Assembly: GCA_016169945.1 (NCBI GenBank)
Contig: JADLSH010000277.1
Location: forward strand, 62,001 to 126,000
Origin: Trachythela sp. YZ-2020
Taxonomy: Eukaryota; Cnidaria; Anthozoa; Malacalcyonacea; Clavulariidae
Reading direction: 5' to 3'
DNA: 64,000 nt
Shown piece after piece: positions 22,771 to 33,405 of this stretch (the stretch's first letter is position 1; the number at the start of each line of letters is the position of its first letter). Under the pieces are notes generated by a model. It did no database searches, was not told the origin of the DNA, and saw only the letters and a program-made list of their open reading frames with translations. A program made the position numbers and the translations under genes.

Positions 22771-25190
22771 ATAAAGCAAATATTATTATTATTATTTTAT
22801 TATTATTATACAATTACATGCTCCCAAAAGGGCTTTTCGGCATACAATTACAATAGAAAGACTAAAATATGCTATTATATACATGATTGTTCAATTATTT
22901 AAAATGTGTTTCTTTACTTCAGATTTAAAATGTTTGGCAGGCTGTTCCAATGTTTGGCCGCGCGATAATGAAACGTTTTTTGGTCGTAGTTTGTATTTGA
23001 TTTTGGAATTGCTAGATCTTTGCTGGATCTAGTAGAATAATTGTGGATAGTATCTCGCAGATAGAATTTCTCACTCAGGTAAGGCGGTGAAAGACCGTTC
23101 ATGCACTTGTATGTTTGTACAATATCTTTGTATACAAGTGTTTGGTCGACCGTCATCCATTTCAATTCTCTTAAGATAGGTGTGATCTGGTCAAACTTTC
23201 GTGTATTCGAAATAACACGAGCTGCGAAATTTTGGACCAGCTGGAGTTTCTTTACGTTTTTTGCTGTTGTATTTGCCCATACGGACGGACAATAAAACAA
23301 CCTTGTCAAGACCAATGCTTGAACCACTGAACACAACGTTTCCTGATCCAGAAGATGACGGATCCTACGGATTTGACATAACTTGGCCATGCATTTAGAA
23401 ACCAACAGACTGGTGTGTTCATCGAATTTCATATATACATCTAACCAGACTCCCAAGTCTTTGGCAGAAAAAACAGGGAATAGCGTTTTGCCTAAAAAAC
23501 TCAGCGAGAACTCTTCAGTAAATGGTTTTAGCAAAGCTGGTGATCCGAATAACATGAATTTTGTCTTTTCTGGATTTTATTAAAAGTGAGTTTGTACAAC
23601 ACCAGCTTGTTATTCTAGTTAGATCTTCTTCCAATTTGGGCTTTGCGTCCGATTTATCCTGCACTGAAAAGGACAAAAATATTTTACTATCGTCAACGAA
23701 CGATTCGAGGCCACTGTTTACCACTGCGGTTGGAAGGTCATTTGTATAAATGCTGAAGAGGAGAGGGGAAATAATCGATCCTTGAGGGACACCGTGTGTG
23801 ATATGAAGTGGCGTTGACTTGCTTGAGCCAGTTTTCACGTATTGTGATCTACCAGTGAGATAGCTGCGGAACCACTTTGTGGCTGATTCGGACAAACCAA
23901 TGTTCGCCAATTTCCTTAACAAAACTTCGTGACTTAAATTGTCGAAAGCTTTAGACATGTCTATCAAAATCAAAGCCGTCACCTTTTTCTGATCCATTGC
24001 CTGTAGTATTTGGTCAGTTATGAAAATGTTCAAAGTTTCGGTTGAATGACTCTTTTTATTACCGCTTTGGTGGGTGGAAAGACTTTCGTTTTTTTTGTAA
24101 AAAATCAATTAATTGGTTTAATGCCACCTTTACGCATATTTTTTATGCGATCGCTAACATGGAGAGTGGACGGTTATTGGATGCAACTTTCCAAAGTTTC
24201 CAAACATCAGGGTATGTGGAAGACATCTGGGACTTATTGATAATATTAGTTAATGGCATTAGGATAGTTGGTAGTGAATCTTTTATCACTCGCATGTGGA
24301 CGATGTCCGGCCCAGGAGATTTGTGTGTAGGCATGGACAATATAATCCTTTTTACTATATCGCTTGTAGTTGGTTGGAAATTAAATCTGAGATGATGGTT
24401 AATAGGGCGCCTATGGGCAGCATACGGTGTATATTGTATTTCTGCGCCAATTGTTTGACTGCATGCGAAGTGGATTCTCCAACTTTAGAGAAATACAAAT
24501 TAAACTCTTCTGCCAATTAAGCGGTGTCTTTAGAGAAAATATGATCTGGACTTTCTCTTGAAGGCAAGTATTGATTTATCACCTTCCATATCGCCCCGGG
24601 ATTTCCTTCGCAGTTTTGTAGTTGATTGCGAGCGTAGGATTCCCACCTTCTTTCAGCATGGATTTGGTAGCATTTCTGGCATTCTTGAAAAGTGACCAAT
24701 CATCGAGGCGTCTGGTTTCACAAAAAATTCGATGCAGGTGATCACACTTTTTCATGGCTTGTTTTATCCCATCGTTGACAAAGGGTGTGGAACGATTTAT
24801 TATTCTAATTTCCTTTATGGGGGCATGACTGTTCAGAATAGAAGAAAGGGCATTATTAAAAGCACCCAGGTAGTAATTTATTTCGGGAAAGATGTTGTGG
24901 AGATTCGAAAAGTAACCGGTTAATTGTGCCAAGTCAGTCGCATATGTAGACGAATTATAATTTCGGTAGCTTCTAGCAATGACAGAAAAACTTTGTGGTT
25001 TTGGGAGCTTGAGTTTTAAGAGCATGAATACTGGGAGATGGTCGCTTATTAACTTGTCAATAACGCCACTGGTCTTTACGAGTGCAGGTGAAGACACTAG
25101 GATAACATCTATAAGCGATCTAGAACTATCCGTTATAATCGAATGACCCAATAAGTGTGCTTTTTCTGAATTGAGCTGAATTCAATTTCG
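22771..25190 (-). pseudogene. LINE with part of the endonuclease (copy 2, longer)
   Basis: It is identical in layout to the copy-1 LINE but continues upstream to about 25190. The frame at 24579-25151 encodes the end of the apurinic-type endonuclease (SRSLIDVILVSSPALV, then DKLISDHLPVFMLLKL) and the linker to the RT (FKNARNATKSMLKEGG). A frame change near 24640 leads into CEGNPGAIWKVINQYLPS. The N-terminal part of the endonuclease is missing. Inactive through frameshifts and the internal RT deletion shared with copy 1. Confidence 0.85.
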
Positions 25191-25194
25191 AAAT

Positions 25195-25719
25195 TCAGGC
25201 ATCTCTGGATCGATGAGAAAACGATGACGTGTAAAAGTCGTATATTGTTGATATTATTTTCAGTTTTATCGTTATTGTTAAGGTGCTGAAGAACGTCATG
25301 TTTCTAAGTAAAGGCGTTTCTGATAAATTGCAGTCAGAAGATTTAGACGTTGTCTCTGGCTGTGAGAAGGTCACCGATCTGCTAGTTGAAATATTTTCCT
25401 TGCAGGTGTCATCACTACTCACTGGCGTGCTGGAAAAAGCCACATTTGGAGGGACTAGACTTAGAAAAGCTTGTTGAAGATTTTGAGGCGTTTCTGATAA
25501 ATTGCAGTCAGAAGATTTAGACGTTGTCTCTGGCTGTGAGAGGGTCGCCGATCTGCTAGTTGAAATATTTTCCTTGCAGGTTTCATCACTACTCACTGGC
25601 GTGCTGAAAAAGCCACCTTTGGGGGGACTAGACTTAGAAAAGCTTGTTGAAGATTTTGTGGACATGTCTCCAAGGAGAATTAATTTAGTATGACAATACA
25701 ACTTTTTACAAGCCTTCAT
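25195..25719 (-). CDS. Hypothetical Ser/Thr-rich ORF with an in-frame internal duplication
   Basis: This 174-residue frame holds two copies of a ~58-residue unit (174 bp apart) with STPVSSD(E/D)TCKENISTSR and SQPETTSKSSDCNLSETP. The unit is low complexity (Ser, Thr, Glu), with no recognised domain, signal or membrane segment. It lies just upstream of the LINE 5' break on the same strand. It could be an exon of a host gene, an ORF1-like part of a retroelement, or chance. Conservation of the frame across the duplication is automatic (174 is divisible by 3), so it is weak evidence for coding. Confidence 0.35.
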   Translation of the reverse strand: MKACKKLYCHTKLILLGDMSTKSSTSFSKSSPPKGGFFSTPVSSDETCKENISTSRSATLSQPETTSKSSDCNLSETPQNLQQAFLSLVPPNVAFSSTPVSSDDTCKENISTSRSVTFSQPETTSKSSDCNLSETPLLRNMTFFSTLTITIKLKIISTIYDFYTSSFSHRSRDA

Positions 25720-26204
25720 AAGAACTTTAATATTTGTTATTTACAAACATTTTAAATAAGTTCAGTGTTTGCTGGTTGTATATACCTGTTAATGACTCAC
25801 TACAATTATTTGGTGCAGTAGCCTTGTGGTAGCAAAATTATTCATGTTCTCATTCTTTTTTATATTACAATATAATTTCCACTTCAGAAACGAAAACATT
25901 GAGTTATTCTGCTGTTGTATTTGTGTGTACAGACTACAGTACACGCAATGTTTTACATAAATAAATATTTTTTCGATCTAACAACCTTAGGTGACTTAAA
26001 AATGCTTTTTGTGGTTCTAACTTTTTTTCAAACCTCGTCTTAAAATACGTGAGATGGCGTTCTAATGAATTTAGAAATTCAAAATTTCCCACGGGATCCC
26101 CTAGACTTTGATTTACGATAATAGTCATAAATAAATATATAACGATATTTTTATTGTCATATAAATTTTTTGTACCAATAAACATTCAATGAAAATATAA
26201 GTCT

Positions 26205-26788
26205 TAAATAGATAGATGATAGATAGAAAGTTTATTAGGTTAAAATCTTGCAGCACAAAACGGCTGAATTACGAAAAGCTTTACAAAAATTCAGTTAAAT
26301 ACACTAAAATTTACAGGATTAAATTGGTACAATATCTAAAAAATTATTAGAATATAGAATATATACTAGTTAAAAGTAGAAAATCATTTATATTATATAT
26401 CTAATTATATATATAGTTATGCAATATATTTATAAGAATTCTTCATAATAAAAGTATTCTTGAATCTGTTCGTTTTACATATTGGTGGGTAAAACTTTAA
26501 ACTGTTTCTTAGCGGCAAGGAATAATTTAAGGGTGGTAACAGGTTGTGTAATTTATGATCACTATCCTTAACGAGTTTATTAAATAACTCATTTGTCATT
26601 GATTGTCTTCGAATATATAATGACGGAAGATTTGTTCTCTTCAATGCCTCCCTATAACTTAGGTCCGGGTAGATAATCAGTTCGAAACGCACGCTTCTGA
26701 AGACTTTACAAATCGTTAGAAAGATATTGCGGTAACAAATCGTGGAAGACTTCGCATGCGTACTCGACCACCGATCTAAAACAAGCAA
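26205..26788 (-). pseudogene. LINE 3' end
   Basis: The frame 26417-26788 matches the extreme C-terminal tail of CR1/L2-type pol proteins: LSYREALKRTNLPSLYIRRQ, then FNKLVKDSDHKLHNLLPP and RFKNTFI. A GATA-rich microsatellite tail lies at 26208-26230. It is strongly 5'-truncated. Confidence 0.75.
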
Positions 26789-26812
26789 GATAAAACAGCA
26801 GGAGATATTTAC

Positions 26813-27076
26813 CTGGAACTCTGGCAGCGATCACTCGAGGTGTAAGTTCCACGTCCTCCGAAATGCATCTCATTTAGGAACAAGAAGTTGTTGGATAGCT
26901 GACGATGACCAAACGAGGGAACTCCAGTGTTTCGCCAGTTTACAGCCACACCATGCCTTTCATAATACAGGCCTCCATAAGGACAGATGTTTCTTTCGTA
27001 ATGGTTCGGGAACAATGCGAAGTAGGCGTTTGGATTACCATCACAGTTTTTGAAAGACACATTTTTACCATTTGAT
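26813..27076 (-). CDS. Putative orphan internal exon, extracellular-like
   Basis: A 264-bp open segment is bounded by a good acceptor (TTTCTGTTTAG) and donor (CCAG|GTAAAT), with matching phase at both ends and an exact multiple of three. The encoded text includes SNGKNVSFKNCDGNPNAYF, NICPYGGLYYERHGVAVNW and FGGRGTYTSSDRC. The GTYT phrase after a hydrophobic strand is reminiscent of an immunoglobulin-like fold, but the expected Cys is replaced, so this is only a guess. No neighbouring exon was identified. It could belong to a host gene that extends outside the repeats, or be chance. Confidence 0.35.
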
Positions 27077-27424
27077 CTAAACAGAAATTTAAATATGCCA
27101 GGTACTGACTTTACTTTATTAGCTACACAAATTGCATGTGTTATTGTTTCTATATATAAGCGTGTAGTCCCAGTTTTGAAATCTATCCAAGCAGATAAGC
27201 ATAGTTTGATAATACATATTAGCACCTCGCTCCCTTTATTACATCTTCCATATAGTTTGACACAATTTTCAAACTTTTAAAGTTCTTTTATTTATTCTTT
27301 CAATTGTCACATGAACATTTTGTTTTTACAGGAGCACTTTAAAACCAATATAGGTTTGTCACTTCTACAGTTAAAGTTTAAGGTGTTTGTAGATGGAATA
27401 CTCGAACGAAAATTGATAATTATT

Positions 27425-27545
27425 ATAACATAATTATTTTGATGTATTTGTTGCAAATGTAAACTATAGACACAATAGCTTAACTCATTAAGGGATTAAG
27501 TCAAAAAGCTTGTTTGGGCGAAACAATCATTAAGCTGAACCATCA
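27425..27545. repeat. Dispersed repeat, reversed copy at 43118-43220
   Basis: The stretch from ATTTTGATGTATTTGTTGC through GTAAACTATAGACACAATAG to GGGCGAAACAATCATT reappears in reverse complement at 43118-43220 with about 10 percent difference. Confidence 0.75.
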
Positions 27546-27589
27546 CAATAGCTAAACGGCCCTATATATTAACGGCCGTTGTGTTCCAA

Positions 27590-27822
27590 ACACAGTCCGT
27601 TTCGACAACGAGTACATATATTCTCGTATACCTTATACGAAACGACTTAGGCAACTAATATAGCGAAGCTTAGCCTAGTAAAATATTATTGCCTTATGCG
27701 AAGTAATAACAAGCAGAAATATAGCTTTCTAAAACGAGAAGATCTTAAAGTTTAATCGGCATAGCTAAGGACTTATAGAGAAATACAAGTATATGTTTGC
27801 CAAGCGATCCAGAGGAGCTGTG
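27590..27822 (+). repeat. Dispersed ~220-bp repeat, copy 1
   Basis: It contains CCTTATACGAAACGACTTAG, ATATTATTGCCTTATGCGAA, CAGAAATATAGCTTTCTAAA and ends TTTGCCAAG. Further copies lie at 41018-41226 and 47826-48040 (plus) and 50233-50455 (minus). In the latter three it sits next to a tRNA-Leu sequence; here it precedes the hypothetical gene. Confidence 0.85.
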
Positions 27823-27878
27823 GTACGAGCCTGTCAACGCAGAAGGTCAAATTATTGAGAATAATCAAGGCATGAACT

Positions 27879-28836
27879 TTGAATCGCAAACGAGATCGGA
27901 CTCGTTCTCGACCACTCTCTTCTTCGTCGGACGAAAGCGATTATGATCTTCAACTTGGACATGACGAGGAACAAATATCCTGTAAACCAACACCAACCTC
28001 TGTCGCGATTGCTCAGCAAATTAGCCAACTGGACCAACCCATTACACCCATCAATGACGCGAACGCAGAAAGTGATTTTGATGAACGGTTGAGATCGCTC
28101 GAGGAAGACCTGCTGATGAAACCTTGTCCCAGAAAAACAAAAAAAGAAGAGTCGACTTATCGGAAGCACTATCACTCGACCTAATCCCAGTTCTCCTCGC
28201 AGCGAAAGGTCGGAAACATCAGAAGAAAAGCAGAATGATGAAGCAGGTGATTGTCTTGACAAAGACAAATGAGTTGACAAATAAAGATGGAGAAACGGTA
28301 GATGTTGAGGAGAGAAAGAGCCAAAACGATGAAACCCAGGAAAGCAGAGTGCCTTCATGGCCAGCTATTGATGTAACATTACCCTGGATTTTGAACGATA
28401 AAAATATCATCGTAGAATTGTCGAGCTTTGGGAATGTGTTTTCGATCGCAAAAAGGTGTCGAAAGCACATGGGTTATCCTTTTCCTCGCGCAAAGAAAGA
28501 GCCGAACTACGACGAGACATAGCAGAAAAGGAGTTTTGGACGAAAGCAGATCCAGAGATCGACGCTTGGATGATCGTAAGCGGATGCAGTCGCGACTTTT
28601 TTGACGTGGATCGTTTTATCAAGAGACATAAGGAAGCATATCTTACATTGAGACGCGTAAGACGAAAGATTGAAGTCAAAGTTATGGATGATCGTTGTCC
28701 TAAGCTCTTAGCCATGGAAAGAATGAACAAACGTGATCATGATGAACAGGAACAAGTGATTGACGAAAAAGAACCAACAGTTCAATTAAATTCTCAAACG
28801 TATTGGACAACTATCAAATCTTGGAGACCAAGGTGA
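27879..28836 (+). pseudogene. Hypothetical charged protein in three overlapping frames
   Basis: Three overlapping plus-strand frames (27879-28184, 28124-28522, 28456-28836) look like one charged protein broken by frameshifts or short introns. The N-terminus is Arg/Ser/Asp-rich (SRPLSSSSDESDYDLQLGHD) and followed by an acidic stretch (DFDERLRSLEEDLL). The last frame is highly charged (KERAELRRDIAEKEFWTK, then DRFIKRHKEAYLTLRRVRRK) and ends with a stop before an AT-rich 3' flank. No domain is recognised. A nuclear protein is a guess from composition only. It follows the dispersed repeat at 27590 and may belong to a mobile element. Confidence 0.45.
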
Positions 28837-29117
28837 AATAACATTGAACATAACTGTATTGTGTGCTGAATGCTTCTGTCAAATTGTGCTGTGTGTTCAA
28901 GTAAACGATTAAAAGTTATAGAAAGCCTGTCTTTTCGTCCATATATATAATTTTGGGGGGATAAAATTACAAAAATACTCGCAAAAGAACACCTTTTCCT
29001 AAACGGTTTAACTAACTTGACTTTTTAAGAAACAACAGCTTTTTAAAAAGTAAAGTTAATAAATAAGTATTTTTCATAAGCTATGTATTAATTTGCAAGC
29101 TTGCCAGTTATTATACA

Positions 29118-29440
29118 AATAGGTTTACGCGCCTAATTTGCATGAAATTACGTCATTTTAAAACACCTGGCTACCACCTGGCTACCATCTTTAGTAGCCA
29201 GGTGGTAGCCATGTATTTTAATAGGCATTTGGATTAGTAGCCAGGTAGCCAGTTGTTTTGCATACAAATACGTTTTACAGTATAATTAACATGAAATTAC
29301 GTCATCTTAAAACACCTGGCTACCACCTGGCTACCATCTTTAGTAGCCAGGTTGTAGCCATGTATTTTAATAGGCATTTGTATGAGTAGCCAGGTAGCCA
29401 GTTGTTCTGCATACAAATAAGTTTAATGGTATAATTTACA
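29118..29440 (+). repeat. Left array of the 149-bp unit (two copies)
   Basis: Units are spaced 149 bp apart and contain ACACCTGGCTACCACCTGGC, then TTTAGTAGCCAGGTGGTAGC and AGTAGCCAGGTAGCCAGTTG. Each unit therefore contains several short inverted copies of GGTAGCCAGGTG and can fold on itself. Confidence 0.9.
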
Positions 29441-29568
29441 TGAAATAGGTTTATAACATAATTGAGTAAATTGTATTTACTAAATGTAATATTTGTAAAC
29501 TGAAATCTGAATCTATTTATCTCATGCGAGATTTATATTTAATTCAACAGACTTAGAAGAATATTTAG

Positions 29569-29865
29569 TTAAATAAGCTTTCTTACAATCGCTCTAAGTC
29601 TTAGTGTTCTAGACTCTCTTCCTGGTTGAAAACGATACTCAGGATGGCGTAAGATACAAGACCACCGTGATCCAAACTTCTCCAGACCTTGCTTGATGAA
29701 TTCGTCTTCTTCTTTTGTAAATCGTAAAGGTCGCTTCCTTGCTCTCCTACACCTATCTGCGCACATAGAAACTGCCGTTTCACAGGCGTCTTCATCGACA
29801 AGGTCGCCGCTTTGATTTTCTTCTACAAGCGAGATGGGTTCCTTTAATTGTTTAAGTTTTTCCAT
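29569..29865 (-). CDS. SANT/Myb-like DNA-binding domain, same frame as the recombinase
   Basis: This 98-residue frame is in phase with the C-terminal part of the recombinase and is separated from it by a single TAA and four codons. It contains RFTKEEDEFIKQGLEKFGSR, then WSCILRHPEYRF and RTLRLRA: the three-helix SANT/Myb pattern with spaced aromatic residues and a telobox-like ending. It may be the C-terminal DNA-binding domain of one zinc finger-recombinase-SANT protein, or a separate small ORF. The role in recognising element ends is inference. Confidence 0.7.
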   Translation of the reverse strand: MEKLKQLKEPISLVEENQSGDLVDEDACETAVSMCADRCRRARKRPLRFTKEEDEFIKQGLEKFGSRWSCILRHPEYRFQPGRESRTLRLRAIVRKLI

Positions 29866-29877
29866 ACACGTACGTCC

Positions 29878-31001
29878 TTATAACGCAACGTCACGTGCAC
29901 GAAGTTTCTGATAATGTACCTTTGCTACATTTGAACAATGTTTCTGGTCTTCGGACACCATATTTTGTTGTTCTATATTCAAAGCCATAGCACTTTCAGT
30001 TTCGATAATTTGTCGATATCTGGTCGGTGAAAGTATTTGTCAATGGCTTGAAATACTAGGATGCTTAAGAGCTCAGTAAGTTTTTGGAACTGCAAACCAT
30101 TACGATTAACAAGCAGGTAGTCGCATCTTGGTTCTAGCAGCGGTCTGACAACCTTGATGTAATCATCCACAATTCCCAAACTAATTTCGTCAAAATACAA
30201 TGAATCGAAGCCGTATTTTCTCGCAGTTTTAAAGATTTTCTGATCAACCATTCCTCCGCTACTCTTGGCCCTTTCAATCATTTCAACTGTTAAGTGGAGG
30301 TACGTCATAGGTCTACACCCCTTAATTTTCACAAACATGAACACAGCCAAGAAACGTGTTGCGAATGTCAATTTAGTTGCATTAACAGCAGACGTTTTAC
30401 TTCTGGACTCTTCCAGTGTTTCTTTGTAACGACCAATGTGAAAGGGTATGACCTTCTGTAGCTCGCCCAGAGTTGCCCAGCTCCTCCTAGATTCCAGAGT
30501 CTCTATATCTAGATCGTCTTCATTTGTTTGTAAACAAGAAAATTTTATGAACTTAAGAGCTCGTATCACGGACACTTCAGCTTGTTTTTGAGCTTTTCCA
30601 CCACCAGCTGTAATTTTCAGCCAGAATAAGAAAGACCGGGAGAATTCATTCTCACTCGAACAACAAGGAATTGTATGCTTGGTTTTCCTCTCTGATTTTC
30701 TATCCTCGCCTGCTTGTAAGCCGGTAGCGGTTGTTGGTTTTTCATCAAAGTACTTGAACCAAGGGTGCTTGATACTGACATGTTTTCTGCACCCTCTTCG
30801 ACTGGAAAATCCCGTGTGCTCACAAGAAGTTACCGGACAGCAAACTAACCCTTCTCTCCTGATTTCCAACTGAAGTCTTCTTGGCTTATTGAAAGCTCCG
30901 TCTAGCGATTTCCAATCCACAGCCTGTTTTGACATCCTCAAAAGACAGACAAATATAAGCTTGTTTGGAAACGAAACAATTTCATGCGGAACGGTGTGCA
31001 T
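29878..31001 (-). CDS. Zinc-finger tyrosine recombinase (Crypton-like), one frameshift
   Basis: The start could be Met at 31001 or, more likely, the Met at 30935. Residues 55-79 (from 31001) form a C2H2-like finger, C-x4-C-x13-H-x4-H. The recombinase catalytic set can be read: box I Arg in GCRPMTY (about residue 230), a Lys-rich strand (KTARKYGF), then box II HPTR. The HPTR lies just past a one-base loss near 30025 that shifts the frame. It is followed by IIETESAMAL, DQKHCSNVAKVHYQK with the likely accessory His and nucleophilic Tyr. The frame then meets TAA at 29878-29880. Such enzymes cut and rejoin DNA through a covalent Tyr link and would mobilise the element. It is probably inactive as it stands, unless the frameshift is a sequencing error. 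Confidence 0.75.
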
Positions 31002-31009
31002 AAATTACT

Positions 31010-31826
31010 AAAGATGGTAGCCAGGTGGTAGCCAGGTGTTTTAAAATGACGTAATTTCATGCAACTTAGGCCGTCCGACTTATTTGTATGCAAAACAACT
31101 GGCTACCTGGCTACTAATACAAATCCCTATTAAAATACATGGCTACCACCTGGCTACTAAAGATGGTAGCCAGGTGGTAGCCAGGTGTTTTAAAATGACG
31201 TAATTTCATGCAAATTAGGCCGTCCAACTTATTTGTATGCAAAACAACTGGCTACCTGGCTACTAATACAAATCCATATTAAAATACATGGCTACCACCT
31301 GGCTACTAAAGATGGCAGCCAGGTGGTAGCCAGGTGTTTTAAATGACGTAATTTCATGCAAAGTAGGCCGTCAAACGTATTTGTATGCAAAAAAACTGGC
31401 TACTTGGCTACTAATACGAATCCCTATTAAAATACATGGCTACCACCTGGCTACTGAAGTTGGTAGCCAGGTGGTAGCCAGGTGTTTTAAAATGACGTAA
31501 TTTCATGCAAATTAGGCCGTCAAACTTATTTGTATGCAAAACAACTGGCTACCTGGCTACTAATACAAATCCATATTAAAATACATGGCTACCACCTGGC
31601 TACTAAAGATGGTAGCCAGGTGGTAGCCAGGTGTTTTAAATGACGTAATTTCATGCAAAGTAGGCCGTCAAACTTATTTGTATGCAAAAAGCTGGCTACT
31701 TGGCTACTAATACGAATCCCTATTAAAATACATGGCTACCACATTGCTACTAAAGATGGTAGACAGATGGTAGCCAGGTGTTTCAAAATGACATAATTTC
31801 ATGCAAATTATACCGTCAAACCTATT
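31010..31826 (-). repeat. Right array of the 149-bp unit (five and a half copies)
   Basis: The same unit as on the left, reversed, starts at about 31010, 31159, 31308, 31456, 31605 and 31752. The outermost copy is the most diverged (AGACAGATGG replaces AGCCAGGTGG). The left and right arrays face each other as inverted repeats around the recombinase gene. Confidence 0.9.
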
Positions 31827-31924
31827 ATAATTATCCAAATACAGACACCTACCTATTACTTTGATGAAATACCATTATTGTGCTTATACACAAGGGTTAG
31901 AATAACTATCAATAAATTTTACAA

Positions 31925-32200
31925 AAACATTCCTTTCTACATAAAACTATTCGTTCCGGAAATCGGAACATATATTTGTTCCTCTCTGCCTAAAACTATT
32001 AGTACCAGAAATCGGAACATATATTTGTTCCTCTCTGCCTAAAACTATTAGTTCCGGAAATCGGAACATATATTTGTTCCTCTCTAATGGACAGGAACAA
32101 ATAGTTCCTCAACCTAAAATCGGAACGACTTGTTCCGCTTTGGTGGTGTTCCTTTGTCAAAGGAACCAAATTTTTGTTCCTAAAACAATGCCGGTACAAA
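31925..32200. repeat. ~50-bp repeat with a GGAACA...TGTTCC hairpin
   Basis: About three head-to-tail copies contain CGGAACATATATTTGTTCCT and GCCTAAAACTATTAG, decaying after 32090 into GGAAC/GTTCC phrases. Each copy has a short palindromic core. Confidence 0.8.
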
Positions 32201-32461
32201 GCGGACCGTTTTACATCGTTCCGAAAACCAAAACAAACGAGTCAAACTTTTAAATCACAAAATGTTGCTTGGCTCGCTTGTTTCGATAATGACACTTTTG
32301 TTGTAATTTAGACTTTCACTACCAATTAGATATTCTTACTGCTCGGTGTTAACGGTTATTAGCGTTGATAGACTACAAAAAGATTTTTCTACAGCAAGAA
32401 ACATTAGGCTAATAAGAACAGAATATATGAAAACGATGATGACTATGCTTAAGAGTGAATA

Positions 32462-32566
32462 ATAGAGTACCAAGATTGAATCATTGAATCCTCAGATTGA
32501 ATAATTGAATCCTAAGATTGAATCACTGAATTCTAAGATTGAATCATTGAACGTCAAATAAATTGA
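32462..32566. repeat. 22-bp GATTGAATCATTGAATCCT repeat
   Basis: Four to five degenerate units occur here, each with GATTGAATCA(T/C)TGAAT. Confidence 0.75.
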
Positions 32567-32639
32567 TTCGTAACGTATGTTACTATTTATCTGATAGCTC
32601 CAAATCGAGCTTAGCTAGCGCTCTATATTGAGCGAGCTT

Positions 32640-32880
32640 AGCTTCGAACCGAGCTCTAAGATGTAAGGATATGCCCGAGCTAAGCTCTAAGATATAAGGA
32701 CAGGCCCGAGCCGAGCTCTAAGATGTAACGATAGGTCCGAGCCGAGCTCTAAGATGTAAGGATAGGCCCGAGCCGAGCTCTAAGATGTAAGGATAGGCCC
32801 GAGCCGAGCTCTAAGATGTAAGAATAGGCCCGAGCCAAGCTCTAAGATGTAAGGATAGGTCCGAGCCGAGCTTAGTATAT
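32640..32880. repeat. 31-bp repeat with core GAGCTCTAAGATGTAAGGAT
   Basis: About seven copies follow one another, each core followed by AGGCCCGAGCC. It passes into the 21-bp array through shared GAGCTTAG phrases. Confidence 0.85.
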
Positions 32881-32914
32881 ATCTCCGAGCCTAATATATA
32901 TACCTCCGATCTTA

Positions 32915-33405
32915 GCTCCATATCGAGTGAGCTTAGTTCCAAATCGAGCGAGCTTAGCTCCATATCGAGCGAGCTTAGCTCCAAATCGAGCGAGCTTAGC
33001 TCCATATCGAGCGAGCTTAGCTCCATATCGAGCGAGCTTAGCTCCAAATCGAGCGAGCTTAGCTCCATATCGAGCGAGCTTAGCTCCATATCGAGCGAGC
33101 TTAACTCCATATCGAGCGAGCTTAGCTCCATATCGTGCGAGCTTAGCCCCATATCGAGCGAGCTTAGCTCCAAATCGAGCGATTTAGCCCCATATCGAGC
33201 GAGCTTAGCTCCATATCGAGCGAGCTTAGCTCCATATCGAGCGAGCTTAGCTCCATATCGAGCGAGCTTAGCTCCATATCGAGCGAGCTTAGCTCCAAAT
33301 CGAGCGAGCTTAGCTCCAAATCGAGCGAGCTTAGCTCCAAATCGAGTGCGCTTAGCTCCAAATCGAGCGAGCTTAGCTCCAAATCGAGCGAACTTAGATG
33401 GACTA
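32915..33405. repeat. 21-bp repeat with core GAGCGAGCTTAGCTCC
   Basis: About 23 copies vary mainly at ATATC/AAATC between cores. Because 21 is a multiple of three, frames stay open through it as (SLAPYRA)n and (ELSSLDM)n. These are artefacts of the repeat. Confidence 0.9.

Larger units (their letters stand above)
20118..24766. repeat. 4.65-kb tandem duplication, copy 2
   Basis: This is a head-to-tail second copy of 15465-20117, offset by 4648-4649 bp. The LINE continues beyond the duplication (to about 25190), so copy 2 has the fuller LINE and copy 1 is cut at the junction. This places the break inside the LINE. Confidence 0.95.
29118..31826 (-). mobile_element. Tyrosine-recombinase element flanked by inverted 149-bp repeat arrays
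   Basis: The outer ends match in inverted orientation: left AATAGGTTTACGCG then TAATTTGCATGAAATTACG; right, read on the minus strand, AATAGGTTTGACGG then TAATTTGCATGAAATTATG. Inside each end lies an array of the same 149-bp unit, about two copies on the left (29118-29440) and more than five on the right (31010-31826), in opposite orientation. Between them, on the minus strand, is one gene for a zinc finger, a tyrosine recombinase and a SANT/Myb domain. Known Cryptons usually lack terminal inverted repeats, so the structure is unusual. The Crypton-like assignment is inference from the catalytic pattern. Confidence 0.75.

Noticed and set aside
29118..31826. CRISPR array
   Set aside because: The 149-bp units are uniform throughout, without short repeats and unique spacers, and the genome is eukaryotic.
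32811..33382. Frames with ELSSLDM or SLAPYRA repeats
   Set aside because: They are the 21-bp satellite read through; not a gene.
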